From assembly GCA_028386065.3 (NCBI GenBank), contig JAKUCV010004804.1:74939-138938 (forward strand): DNA of 64,000 nucleotides. Reading direction: 5' to 3'. The notes under the pieces were generated by a model, which was not told the origin of the DNA, did no database searches, and saw nothing but the letters and a program-made list of their open reading frames with translations. The DNA comes from Turnera subulata. Its lineage: Eukaryota; Streptophyta; Magnoliopsida; Malpighiales; Passifloraceae. This document shows, piece after piece, positions 19,980 through 30,003 of the stretch (positions are counted from its first letter, which is position 1; every line of letters begins with the position of its first letter). The position numbers and the translations under genes are program-made.

Positions 19980-22933
19980 GATGACAAAGATGAGTGGGTA
20001 CTTGATAGTGGATGTTCACGCCATATGACGGGTGATCAATCAAAGTTCTCATCATTGAAAGGTAAAGGTAAAGGTAAAGTAACCTTTGGGGATAGCTCTA
20101 AGGGTAAAATACTTGGTATTGGTGATATTGGTTCTAATCCTACTATTGAGCATGTTCTTCTTGTTGATAACTTAAAGTTCAATCTCTTGAGTATAAGTCA
20201 ACTATGTGATAAGGGATATAGAGTAACCTTTGAATCTACTAAATGCATGGTTACTAGATGTATTGATGATCACCTACTTTTTGTTGGGAAAAGAATTGGA
20301 AATCTTTACTCGATCAATCTAAAAGAAGTTGCTAACAATGATATTAAGTGTTTTAGTGCAAAGATGGAAACACCTATTTTATGGCATAGAAGGCTTGGAC
20401 ATGTCAATTTGGAATTAATATCAAAACTATCCAAGAAGGATCTAGTTAAGGGTCTACCAAAGCTCAAATTTGAGAAAGATGGAGTATGTAGAGCTTGTCA
20501 ACTTGGAAAGCAAGTTAAAAGCTCCTTCAAAGCCAAAAATATGGTAACTACTTCTAGACCTCTTGAACTCTTGCATCTTGATCTTTTTGGTCCTATGAGG
20601 ACAACTAGTCTTGGTGGTATGAATTATGCTTTTGTTATTGTTGATGATCACACTAGATTTTCTTGGGTTATATTTCTTGCTAGTAAAGATCATGCTTTGT
20701 ATGAGTTTGGATGTCTTGTTAGACGTTTACAGAATGAAAAAGGTTATAAGATCTCTAAAATTAGAAGTGACCATGGTGGTGAGTTTGATAATCTTTTGTT
20801 TGACCATTATTGTGAACAATGTGGCATTGAACACACCTTTTCTACTCCTAGAACACCGCAACAAAATGGGGTTGTTGAGAGAAGAAATCGAACATTGCAA
20901 GAAATGGCACGCACTATGATAAATGAAAATGATATACCTTCATACTTTTGGGCCGAAGCGGTTAATACCGCGTGTTATGTGCTAAATAGAGTTTCCTTAA
21001 GGCCTATCCTTAAGAAAACACCTTATGAACTATGGTATGGTAGAAAACCAAATATTGATTACTTTAAGGTGTTTGGATCCAAATGCTACATTCTCAATAC
21101 CAAAGACAATCTTGGTAAGTTTGATGCTAAGTCGGATGAAGGTATATTTCTTAGTTACTCTATCACTAGTAAAGCCTATCGTGTGTATAACAAAAGGACT
21201 CTTCTTGTTGAAGAATCCATGCATGTTGTATTTGACGAAGTTGATATAAATGGTGATAGAGATGATGATATAATAGATTTCACATATAGATCTTCACCAA
21301 CAAATACAAGTGAATCCAAAAATGATGATGCTTCTTCCTCTCAAACCTTTGATGTACAAGAAAAGGAAAAGGAAACTATCGAAGGACAAGGTAATGTGGA
21401 AATTAAGGTACCAAGAGGACATTCTCCTAGCGCAATTCTCGGGGATCCTACAAAAGGGGTAGTTACTAGATCATCATTACATAATATAAATGGTCATATT
21501 GCATTCTTATCACAAGTTGAGCCTAAGAATATTAAAGATGCTATTAATGATGAAAGTTGGGTCATTGCTATGCAAGGGGAGTTAAATAAATTTGAGAGAA
21601 GTCAAGTTTGGAATCTTGTTCCTAGACCTAATGATTATCCCGTCAGTGGTACTAAATGGGTCTTTAGGAATAAGTTGGATGAAAATGGCATTGTTGTAAG
21701 AAACAAAGCAAGGCTTGTTGCTCAAGGATATAATCAAGAAGAAGGTATTGACTTTGATGAAACATTTGCTCCAGTTGCTAGATTAGAATCTATTCGCATG
21801 CTTCTTGCATATGAATCTTATAAAGCGTTTAAATTGTTTCAAATGGATGTCAAGAGTGCATTCTTAAATGGCTATATCATGGAGGAAGTGTATGTTGAGC
21901 AACCCCCCGGTTTTGAAAATCATAAGTTTCCTCAACATGTGTTTAAACTCAAAAAGGCACTCTACGGTTTGAAACAAGCTCCAAGAGCTTGGTATGAAAG
22001 GCTAAGTAACTTCCTTATTTCTAGTGGTTTTACAAGAGGAAAGGTTGATACAACTTTGTTTGTCAAATCTCATATGCATGAATTACTCATTGTTCAAATA
22101 TATGTGGATGATATTCTTTTTGGTGCTACTAATGAGTTTTTGTGTAAGGAATTTGAAAAGTCCATGCAAAATGAATTTGAGATGAGTTCCATAGGGGAGT
22201 TAACCTATTTCCTTGGATTTCAAGTAAAACAACTTGAAGGAGGTATTTTCATTAATCAAGCCAAGTATACAAGGGAGTTACTCAAAAGATTTGGGATGGA
22301 TGGTGCTAAGATTAGCACAACACCCATGAGTACTACCACTAAGCTTGACAAGGATGAAGAAGGTAAAGATGTTGATATCAAGCTATATAGAGGTATGATC
22401 GGAAGTTTGCTTTACCTAACTGCTACTAGACCGGACATCATGTTTAGTGTTTGTCTATGTGCACGATTTCAAGCTTGTCCAAAAGAGTCTCATTTACGTA
22501 CTATTTTTAAGTATCTTAAAGGGACTCCCAACCTTGGTCTTTGGTATCCCAAAGTGAGTTCATTTACTCTCACTAGTTATTCCGATGCGGATTTTGCCGG
22601 GAGTACCTTAGATAGAAAGAGTACTAGTGGTACATGTCAATTTCTTGGTCAAGCATTAGTCTCATGGTCTAGCAAAAAGCAAAATTCTGTAGCTACTTCT
22701 ATTACTGTGATAGTACTAGTGCCATCAATCTCACTAAGAATCCTATCCAGCATTCACGAACAAAGCATATAGAGATTAGACATCATTTTATTCGTGATCA
22801 TGTGCAAAAGAAAGATATAACACTTGATTTTGTCAAGACCGATGGACAACTTGCAGATATCTTCACCAAGCCTTTGAAAGAAGATCAATTCACAAAAATA
22901 CGGCTGGATTTGGGCATGTGCAACCCTCCTTGA
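19980..22933 (+). CDS. pol: Pol polyprotein (protease, integrase, RT, RNase H), RNase H damaged
   Basis: The frame opens after a TAG at 19977-19979; its first ATG is at 20025. The protease motif [11 protein letters not shown] comes first. A GAG-pre-integrase zinc finger (HRRLGHVN ... CRACQLGK) follows. Counted from the ATG at 20025, the integrase triad is D186, D249 and E285, with 35 residues between the last two. RT has [17 protein letters not shown] and YVDDILFG (from 693). RNase H has DADFAGS (from ~854). The open frame ends at 22772, where about 30-40 residues of RNase H, including the usual AEAEY block, are missing with a frame change. Reading resumes in another frame as [20 protein letters not shown] and ends at 22933. 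Protease to RT look intact; RNase H should be inactive. Confidence 0.92.
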
Positions 22934-22970
22934 AGAACTTATATTATGAAGGCCAATTAGGCCAAATGAT

Positions 22971-22979
22971 AGGGGGAAC
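22971..22979 (+). other. extra polypurine tract 1
   Basis: AGGGGGAAC follows the end of pol in the context GGCCAAATGAT. Similar tracts stand at 24532, 26624, 26713 and before the 3' LTR. Repeated purine tracts have been reported for Sireviruses. Confidence 0.6.
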
Positions 22980-23026
22980 AAAGTAGCACTGAAGGCTAAT
23001 TCCGAATTTTTGGCAACATGATCACA

Positions 23027-23057
23027 ACATCGATGTTGAGTATCACAATATCGATGT
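23027..23057. repeat. palindrome pair downstream of pol
   Basis: ACATCGATGT at 23027 and ATATCGATGT at 23048 are again exactly 21 bp apart. The pair lies between the end of pol and the 3' end of the antisense ORF. Confidence 0.85.
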
Positions 23058-23240
23058 TCAGGTAAGTTCTCTAAACTAATTTTGCTTTGATACATGCTGA
23101 ATTAACACAAACACACAAGATTTTATTGATTTTATATAATCACGCTTACAATCATACATACATTCGATTACATCATATATTTTACAATCACACTTACAAA
23201 CAAGAAATGCAGCATTACATCATACAATTATTATCTGCTT

Positions 23241-23924
23241 CTAACGTTTCGGTTCAGCTGTTACAGTAAAGCCATTAGGAGTATTGACTATGTTAACCCT
23301 AATACAATGACTCCAAGCAAACCACATTCCACCCGAGTTGTTCTGGCCAGGAAGCTCGAACCGATGTGTTGGTGGAAAGCGAAGAGGGATAACTCCATGG
23401 TTTCCGGTTTGCTGCCATTGAGTCTCGGTAAGCAGAACCATATTAGGTTTATATTGGTTCTTCAGGTCTTGCAGGATTCGGACAAAATCTTGGGAACGTG
23501 CTGTGATACCCCTGCAGTTCCACACCAAAAGGCGAACCTTTGGCCAAGTGGGCGCTACTCCGGCTACTCGAGGAATGCTCTGAGCTGTCATTGTAATCTT
23601 GTAATAACTGCCCTCATTCAAAGTCTAGTAGGTTGGTTGCGACTGAAGCTCCTGAAACCTGTCAGAGATAAAGAAGATTGTGGAATTAGCCGTACCATAG
23701 TAGGAAGCTCGCAGGGATTGTTGATGCTCCAGGAAGATGACTTCTTCTATAGGGGTGACAAAGAATCGGGAAGAATAAATCTCGTCTACAAAGACAAGAC
23801 GGGGAATTCTTGCTAGTTCCTCTGGCAATGGCCCTTGTTGCTCGTTTACAATGCTGAAGGCCAACCGATTTCTCCTACCTACGTTTGCACCCTCAACAAA
23901 AAAGACGGAGGAAGGGGAAGGCAT
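23241..23924 (-). pseudogene. antisense ORF with half EEP (LINE-type endonuclease) domain, one internal TAG
   Basis: This 684-nt minus-strand frame runs against the element's own direction. It starts MPSPSSVFFVEGANVGRRNR and ends at AEPKR. A single in-frame TAG at codon 100 interrupts it; the frame is otherwise open. It has exactly the length of the intact 227-residue ORF in element B (51164-51847) and is roughly 60 percent identical by eye. Residues ~1-125 match no family I know. From ~131 the text (LLVWNCRGI ... NMVLLTETQ ... GGMWFAW) resembles the N-terminal half of plant LINE endonuclease domains, with the Asn and Glu active-site positions. The second half, with the GDFN and SDH motifs, is absent, so nuclease activity is unlikely. 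A TATA box lies 80 bp upstream. Confidence 0.75.
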
Positions 23925-24004
23925 TTTTGCTTTTGATATTTTTGCTAACTCTCTTTCTGAAATTGGATTATAAACTTTCTGTGTTTATTAAGCTCTAACG
24001 TATG

Positions 24005-24014
24005 TCTATTTATA
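24005..24014 (-). promoter_or_regulatory. TATA box of the antisense ORF
   Basis: On the minus strand the sequence reads CTATAAATAG, about 80 bp before the antisense start codon at 23924. Comparable TATA boxes precede the homologous ORFs in B and E. Confidence 0.6.
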
Positions 24015-24531
24015 GAAACATCATTGCATTGCCTCTTCTCTCAAAAAGTGACCCCTACAAAATTTCTGAAGTGTCCAGCAGTGTTCAGGAGGTGACCCCT
24101 ACCTATCCTTGGAGTATCATGAACAACGTTCAAAGGAAGGCCCCTCCAAACCGCTTCGATTTTTAAGAATCTCCTTTTTGAGACATTTGCAAATTCATTT
24201 ATTGCTAACATCCAATTTTTCAGATAATCAAGTGTCTGCTTTGTTGAAAATCGTGGCCTAAACTGCATTATTGATTCATCACGGAACTCACAGTCTGATT
24301 AGTTGGGCATCAGAGGCACCCAAAGTCCAATTGACAAGACATTTTCTCGCGCCCGGTGCATTTACGACAAGGAGAAAATGTTTCTTGGTGGCAGAGAGGC
24401 TTCCTTACTATATCTTAAAATTGTTACATATGTTTCATCTTATTAAAACTAGTATATTATCTTTGCTAACTTGAGCACCCGAGGCTCGTCTAACTAAGTT
24501 TTGCAGGTACCCCTCACTAAGGCCAAAAGAC

Positions 24532-24540
24532 AGGGGGAAC
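24532..24540 (+). other. extra polypurine tract 2
   Basis: AGGGGGAAC in the context GGCCAAAAGAC, close to the tract at 22971. The two bracket the antisense ORF region. Confidence 0.55.
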
Positions 24541-24583
24541 CGGAAGAACCACAAAATTGGACCAAACCTATAACACTCATACA

Positions 24584-24975
24584 ACATCGATGTTGTGTAT
24601 CGGAACATCGATGTTTAGTAAGTTTTTTTTTTACTCCATATTTTTCCAACATCGATGTTCAAACCCACGACATCGATGTTCATTCTTTTGTTCTTCCGAG
24701 TTTCAACCAGAGGGCATGCAACATCGATGCTCTCATAATGAACATCGATGTTTGATTTCTTTATCCATTTCATAACACGGACCCGAGAGCATATGGACAT
24801 CGATGTTCAACCGAATTCCCTATTTCAAAACTCGGACCAGAGAGCAAATAACATCGATGTTCCAATGGTGGACATCGATGTTCAGCTTCTTAATTTCAAA
24901 AAAAATAACCGTTAGACAGTACAGAATCAACCCAACAGAACAGAACATCGATGTTACCATCATGAACATCGATGT
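24584..24975. repeat. second palindrome-pair array, upstream of the 3' ORF
   Basis: Pairs begin at 24584/24605, 24649/24670, 24721/24742, 24851/24872 and 24945/24966, each exactly 21 bp apart. A lone site is at 24797; the position 21 bp before it is degenerate. The array ends about 260 bp before the start codon at 25238 and repeats the design of the LTR array. Unrelated DNA between sites argues against a simple copy of the LTR. Confidence 0.9.
24906..24916 (-). promoter_or_regulatory. MSA-type MYB site upstream of the 3' ORF
   Basis: The minus strand reads TCTAACGGTTA, an exact YCYAACGGYYA match. Three near matches with the AACGGCTA core follow between 25002 and 25072. Confidence 0.45.
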
Positions 24976-25096
24976 TCAGCTGATTGATGTCAAAAAATAT
25001 ATAGCCGTTGAAGATATTTGGCTGTTGCTCTTTTAAATTTTTGTAGCCGTTATTAGCCGTTAAAACTTCCAACAGCCATTTTTCTTTGCTGACTCC

Positions 25097-25106
25097 TACA
25101 TAAAAT
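25097..25106 (+). promoter_or_regulatory. TATA-like element before the 3' ORF
   Basis: ACATAAAATC lies about 135 bp before the ATG at 25238. With the palindrome pairs and MYB sites upstream it copies the layout of the LTR promoter. The match is weak. Confidence 0.35.
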
Positions 25107-25237
25107 CCCTTCCTTTACATCTTCATTCTTCTCCACAATCTCTCCTAGTTTTTTTTTTTTCACATCCTCACCTATCTACTCCTAGTCCTTTCCTTCCTGC
25201 TGCCATTTTCTCTTCTCCTTAATTCCACACTCCAATC

Positions 25238-26488
25238 ATGGGCAGACACGGCAAAACACCCGTGAGACAACCAACCAAAAGAGGAGGTCCTTCTTCCTCT
25301 TCTTCTAAAATACCTTTGGACGACCAATCCGTTGTTTGGTTCACCTCACGTGCACAACTCACACTCTATCAATCCCTCTTTCACACTCGTCAAATTTTTC
25401 CTCCCCGGTATCTTTCGGTCTCGTATCCGAGGGAAAAGAGCTACACAAGGCTTGAAGAGCACCTTCGAGCAACTGGATTGTGGGACTTCGTCACCAACCG
25501 AAGCCATCAATACAGTGCCGATTTTACCAAAGCCTTCTACTCCACCCTCAATCGCGATGGTGATGTGTTAACAGCTCAGGTGAATGGAATTGCTATCTCT
25601 TTGACTCTCGAGCAATTCGGGGCTGTTTCCGGCTTACCATTTCAGGGTGAGGATATTGCCTCTTATGGCGGTCCTCATTTCATCACGACCCATGAAGCTC
25701 CTCTTTTGCAAGCGCTCGGTTTCACGGAGGTTGTTCGTACCACCCATTCCAAAAGACCAACAATTCATTCTCTTCCTTCGGAGAATTGTGTTCTCTTTTA
25801 TCTCATCACCCGGGTGATCAAGCCACGACCCGGAAATCATACCGTCCTCTCTATTGAGGATGTGAAGATACTTCATGCCATTCTCCATCATGCTCCAATT
25901 AATTGGGCACGTTTTGTGCTTATGCACATGACCGACTATCCGTCTCAATCCACCCATCATCCTCTGCCCTATCCCATCATGGTGTTGGACATTCTCCTAC
26001 AGGCCGGCATTGATGCTCGGGAAGGTCCCCAAGTCTCTCATACAAAAACGTAGGATATTAGTGATGACACCTTCCGAACTGGAAAATCCAAGCCAGCACC
26101 TAGAATTCCACCCGGTGAGAGTTCCGCAGCCCCAGTTTGTCCCGAACAGGCTCCTCAAGCTTCTGTCGTCACTCTTGAATCGATTGCAGCTTCTCTTACC
26201 CGTCTTCAAATGAGTGTTAATAGCATGGGACGGTCCGTTGATCGCATTGACTTTGAAGTTCAACGCCAAGGGCATGCTCTTCGGTCCTACTTTGATAGAG
26301 TCCACTATCAACCTCCACCCTATCATACAACATTTCAGGGCTATGATTTCGGAGCTGAGGGCGAACATGATGATGAGCCCTATGCTCCTACTGTGGCCAG
26401 TGATCCTATGGACATGGACGCGGCGAATGAAGAAGAAGACGTTGCTGCCGAAAATGAAGAAGATGACGATGATGATGATGGGAACTAA
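25238..26488 (+). CDS. env-position ORF: putative plant transposon protein, with in-frame amber codon
   Basis: This sense ORF sits between pol and the 3' LTR, where Sireviruses carry an envelope-like ORF. The first 271 residues (MGRHGKTPVRQPTKRGG, then VVWFTSRAQLTLYQSLF, LWDFVTNR, AFYSTLNR, ISLTLEQFGAVSGLP) resemble the putative plant transposon protein domain found in many plant elements; its role is unknown. A TAG at 26051-26053 stops it. The same frame continues open for 144 codons, giving a Pro-rich stretch, a possible helix (SVNSMGRSVDRIDFEVQRQG) and an acidic Asp/Glu tail ending DDDGN at 26488. So the amber codon is either a mutation or a readthrough site. I see no signal peptide or membrane segment. 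The start is the first ATG after a long leader. Confidence 0.75.
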
Positions 26489-26770
26489 CACCCCTATTTT
26501 TATTTTTTATCTTATGTTATCTTTCATGTTCTTTCATTTGAATAAGAGCTTGTTTTTGTCTTTTCAATTTCCAATTGCTAACATCTCTTTATCTCCTTCC
26601 TTTTTTTTTTTGCTAATGCCAAAAGGGGGAAACCAACTTAATATGTATGTGCACACCAAGTTCAAAGCACACTAAGTTCAAAAAAGTTCAAATGGTATCA
26701 TGGCTAAAACATAGGGGGAACTAATAAGCACATACTTCAACTTGTTTGTCATTATCAAAAAGGGGGAAAT
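26489..26770 (+). other. 3' untranslated region with repeated polypurine tracts
   Basis: Purine tracts occur at 26622-26632, 26713-26720 and 26757-26770. The last, AAAAAGGGGGAAAT, directly abuts the 3' LTR and should be the functional plus-strand primer. The earlier ones are extra copies. Confidence 0.75.
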
Positions 26771-28226
26771 TGTTGAAAATAATGTTTTGCTAACATCTCC
26801 TTATCTCATTCAGGTTTTGATAATGACAAATCAACCTTGTATTAAGATGATCATTATTATGAAGCAAAAAGAAATAATCAAGAGCAAAGCCTTATGACAT
26901 CAAAGAGTTCAAGAATGGATGTGACAAGATCAAGCAAGAAGAAAAGGAAGAGTTAGGAACTCAATTTTGTACAAGGTTAAACATTCAATGTCTCTAAGTT
27001 ATTGGCTCAAACAAAATCACTTTTACTCATGCATCAATTTGATTTTATTTCAATCATATTTATGTCTTCCGAGCCATGAAAATCGATGTGCTAATTGTGA
27101 ACATCGATGTCATGCCTTGAAACCAATCTTTCAAGAAGGTTTCTAAGCTTTGAACATCGATGTCCAATATGGGAACATCGATGTCTTGCACTAAAATAAT
27201 TTTTTCAAAAGTAGGCAGTAGTTTATAACATCGATGTCCAATTTCGGAACATCGATGTCCTCATGACCGTTATGCTTAAAAATTGCTTTGAAGAACTTGA
27301 ACATCGATGTCCTATTTCATAACATCGATGTCCTATTGAATCAGGTTTCAAAACTGTTTTGGGAATGTCCAAAACATCGATGTTCAACTAAGGAACATCG
27401 ATGTTATTTGGTCTCGGGTCTTGGACAATGTTTTGGCCAACATCGATGTCCATTTTGAGAACATTGATGTTCTAGTGACAGTTATCCCAATAATTCATAT
27501 TTGCTGGCCAGGACATCGATGTCCACATTCTTAACATCGATGTCCTTGTGACCGTTGGACCTATAATGCATATTCAAGGCCAGAAGATCGATGTCCTGGA
27601 TTTGAACATCGATGTTCAGCCGTCATGGGCAGACACACTTTTCACCTTCCCATGACAATTTGTCTAAAGATGTTTTGATTTGTTTCCCCAACGGTCATAT
27701 AAGTTTTTAGACATATAAATAGAGCATTTACACCTCTGTTTACAAAAAAATCGACTCTCTACAATTTTAAGCATTCATTGTTATACATACATGTCATTTA
27801 TGAGCCAATATCATTGAGAATTGAGAGTTGCTTTATAGAGCTTATTTTGTATACTCATACCTACTCTTGAAGAGAGTTTTTGCTTTGAGTGACTCAATTG
27901 TAATCACACACCTTGAGGGAGGATTATTCCCTTGTAGTGAATTCATAGGAAGAGGGTTTTCTTTCTGTGGGAAAATTCTTGAAGTGTCGAATCTTCAAGT
28001 AGGAGTTGTAAACGGTTTGTTAAGCACCCGGAAACTTAACGGTGATAGTGGAATCTTCGAGTGAGTCTCTCGGAGGACTGGATTAGCCACACGGGTTGTG
28101 TGTGCGTGAACCAGTATAAATCGGTTTGCCTTTCTCTTCTTTTAATTCCGCAATTATTATTGTTTAAAGTTTTAATTAGTTCTTAATCGCTAATTCACTC
28201 CCCCTCTTAGCTTGTTTGGGCTTACA
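26771..28226 (+). repeat. 3' LTR of the Sirevirus-like element
   Basis: It has the same length and ends as 16495-17950, with about 16-17 substitutions and no length change that I noticed. The palindrome pairs, MYB sites and TATA box are retained. Some substitutions hit palindromes (for example AAATCGATGT near 27078, ACATTGATGT near 27461). Confidence 0.97.
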
Positions 28227-28231
28227 ATAAT
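28227..28231. other. 5-bp target site duplication, right copy
   Basis: ATAAT, identical to 16490-16494, follows the 3' LTR. LTR F continues from here. Confidence 0.9.
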
Positions 28232-29193
28232 ATGGTTGTTAATTATAGTTTTTCTACTAGAGAATAATAAAACGTAATACAAATACATATCTTTAGCAAA
28301 TAAATAATTACTTATTTTGAGGAGTAACACACAAATAATGATACCTTGGGTATATATTTATAATCTTTAGATATGTGTATATAAATTTTATTTTTGGAAA
28401 ATGCATATAACTAGTATATAGTTATGTTTTAGGAATAGTTATTTAGACATATTATATTGGGAAACTAAGGTAACTACAATATGATTGTGGTAAGTACCCA
28501 TAAGGGTGTACACTATGAAAATGAGTACATACGATTAATTTCTAGAGGGATTAATTTATGATAATTATAATTTTTGGAAAAGAAAGTAAGTAATGGACAT
28601 AATAATCTTATGGAAATATTTTGGAAAGGGTATTATCAAAGTAATACCGGAATAATAACCAGGTATAAATATAGTATAGAATTTCGACGCAGAAATAATA
28701 AATAGTGAATGATGATGATAATGGGGTTCACCGGGACGTAAACGAAACAGTTGGGCTTTATTTTTACGTTATAGCATCATTTGCATTTATGTGCATCTTA
28801 TGTGAGTATGTGTTATTATTTGCCATATAGGAGCCGATAACGAACAGTATCCCGAGGAACCGGAGCCGGGACAATTTGAGGACTTTCAGGAGTAGGGAAA
28901 TCGGCTAAGGTGAGGATGGATAACCTTGATATGTTGCACATGATACTGTGTTTGCTTTTCTGTGAATAATTTGCCTGATTGAACTGCTGAGCCAATTGAG
29001 TTTGTTTGTGGTATTATTGCTGTTGTTGTTGATTTATTGATTGTGGATTTATTGACATGATGAGATAATTGGATAATTGGAAGTTGTGTTGACGATTTAT
29101 TTGTCACTAGGAAAGTAGTGGTATGACTGGTAGGTTAGAGACTGTTTTGTGGTGGCTATGATCTGGTTACTTATGTTAAGCATGTCTATGCTT

Positions 29194-29262
29194 GGGATGT
29201 CTATCCCGTTATTATATTTTTGGGATGTCTATCCCTGGGTTACTATTTGGGATGTCGATCCC
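29194..29262. repeat. array of GGGATGTCTATCCC dyads in LTR F
   Basis: Near-palindromic 14-mers of the form GGGATGTCNATCCC begin at 29194, 29222 and 29249, 27-28 bp apart. Related arrays of different sequence occur in LTRs B and C. Confidence 0.8.
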
Positions 29263-29470
29263 TGGATTGATCTAGCACCCGGAACATGTTGATAACCAGG
29301 TCTGACCCCTAGCTTGTCCAGTGACAGGGCCCGGAAGATAAAATTTGATAATAATAAGCATTCTTTTGGTCTTGGCTCAGTTAGTTGTCTGGTTGTATCT
29401 TGTTATGATTTTGCTGGAATTTTACTTCGAAAGTATTGTGTTGTCTGCATATTACTGTTTATCTTTCGTC

Positions 29471-29519
29471 GGTGAGCACTTCGGACTCACCCCTCGCCTG
29501 CGGGGTTTCATCCCGTAGG
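29471..29519 (+). other. two-hairpin module of gypsy-type LTR F
   Basis: Hairpin 1 (29471-29491) pairs GGTGAG with CTCACC. Hairpin 2 (29497-29519) pairs CCTGCGGG with CCCGTAGG around TTTCAT. The module lies about 310-360 bp before the LTR end and is present in every related LTR of the window. Confidence 0.7.
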
Positions 29520-29830
29520 ATGAGTTGCTCGTAGTACAGGTACGTGATTCGGCCAGCTGCTGTTTCTACTCCACCAGACCCGGATCCATACCCCCGCTGC
29601 ATCTCATTCTAAGTCTTCCGCTGCTGATATTTTATATGATGTTGTATTATATGTTTCTGCTACTGCTGTTGTGGTTTGAATAATAGTCCCCGGGAACGGG
29701 TGACGGATGTTGTATTTGAGATTACTGGTATTGTATTATATTTTGTAACGTATGTACTGTCTGCTACTGTATCAAGAACAGTTCTGACACGTGTTTACCG
29801 TGTATGGTAAATACGGGTCGGGGCGCTTCA

Positions 29831-30003
29831 CTTAGGTTCTTTTTTACAACTTATTTCAAAACTTGAGTTATATCATTGAATTCAATTTTTTTAAAAAAAA
29901 ATTATACCAAAGAAAAGAATTAATTTCATAAAACAAGCCAATTTCTCAAATAAAAAAGAAAAGAATTAATTTCATAATAAATTCAAATCATTAATTATTC
30001 CAT
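29831..30003. other. short AT-rich spacer
   Basis: AT-rich DNA between LTR F and the next TIR element, with no feature I can support. Confidence 0.5.

Larger units (their letters stand above)
16495..28226 (+). mobile_element. Sirevirus-like Ty1/copia retrotransposon, nearly complete
   Basis: The order is 5' LTR, primer site, gag with two zinc knuckles, protease, integrase, RT and RNase H, an antisense ORF, a sense 3' ORF of the env-like position, purine tracts and 3' LTR, 11,732 bp in all. Long gag with two CCHC motifs, an extra 3' ORF, multiplied purine tracts and palindrome-rich LTRs are known Sirevirus traits. The two LTRs are both 1,456 bp, and I count about 16-17 differences (roughly 1.1 percent), so the insertion is recent. 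In-frame TAG codons and an RNase H deletion suggest this copy cannot move by itself. Confidence 0.92.
15197..29830 (+). mobile_element. solo gypsy-type LTR F, split by a Sirevirus-like insertion
   Basis: The left part (15197-16494) begins TGTAACGGCCCAGGTAAAAA and the right part (28232-29830) ends GGGTCGGGGCGCTTCA. These are the termini of the Tekay/Del-like LTR family seen elsewhere here. Removing the copia insertion leaves about 2.9 kb, the size of the other LTRs in this family. No internal region adjoins either end, so it is a solo LTR. The flanks (ATCTC and CTTAG) do not match, so it may come from recombination between different copies. It contains the two-hairpin module, a short-palindrome array and a GC-rich segment ending in a splice-donor-like CAG|GTAAGC at 16156. 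Confidence 0.8.

Noticed and set aside
23307..23816. Plus-strand open frame of 169 codons over the antisense ORF
   Set aside because: It is a shadow of the minus-strand ORF, which has conserved length and homologues in B and E. The plus frame has none.
25238..26488. True viral envelope gene
   Set aside because: Only its position suggests env. No signal peptide, membrane span or fusion peptide is visible, and the sequence fits the plant transposon protein type instead.
15192..29835. Target duplication for solo LTR F
   Set aside because: The flanking 5-mers (ATCTC and CTTAG) do not match, so no duplication is claimed.
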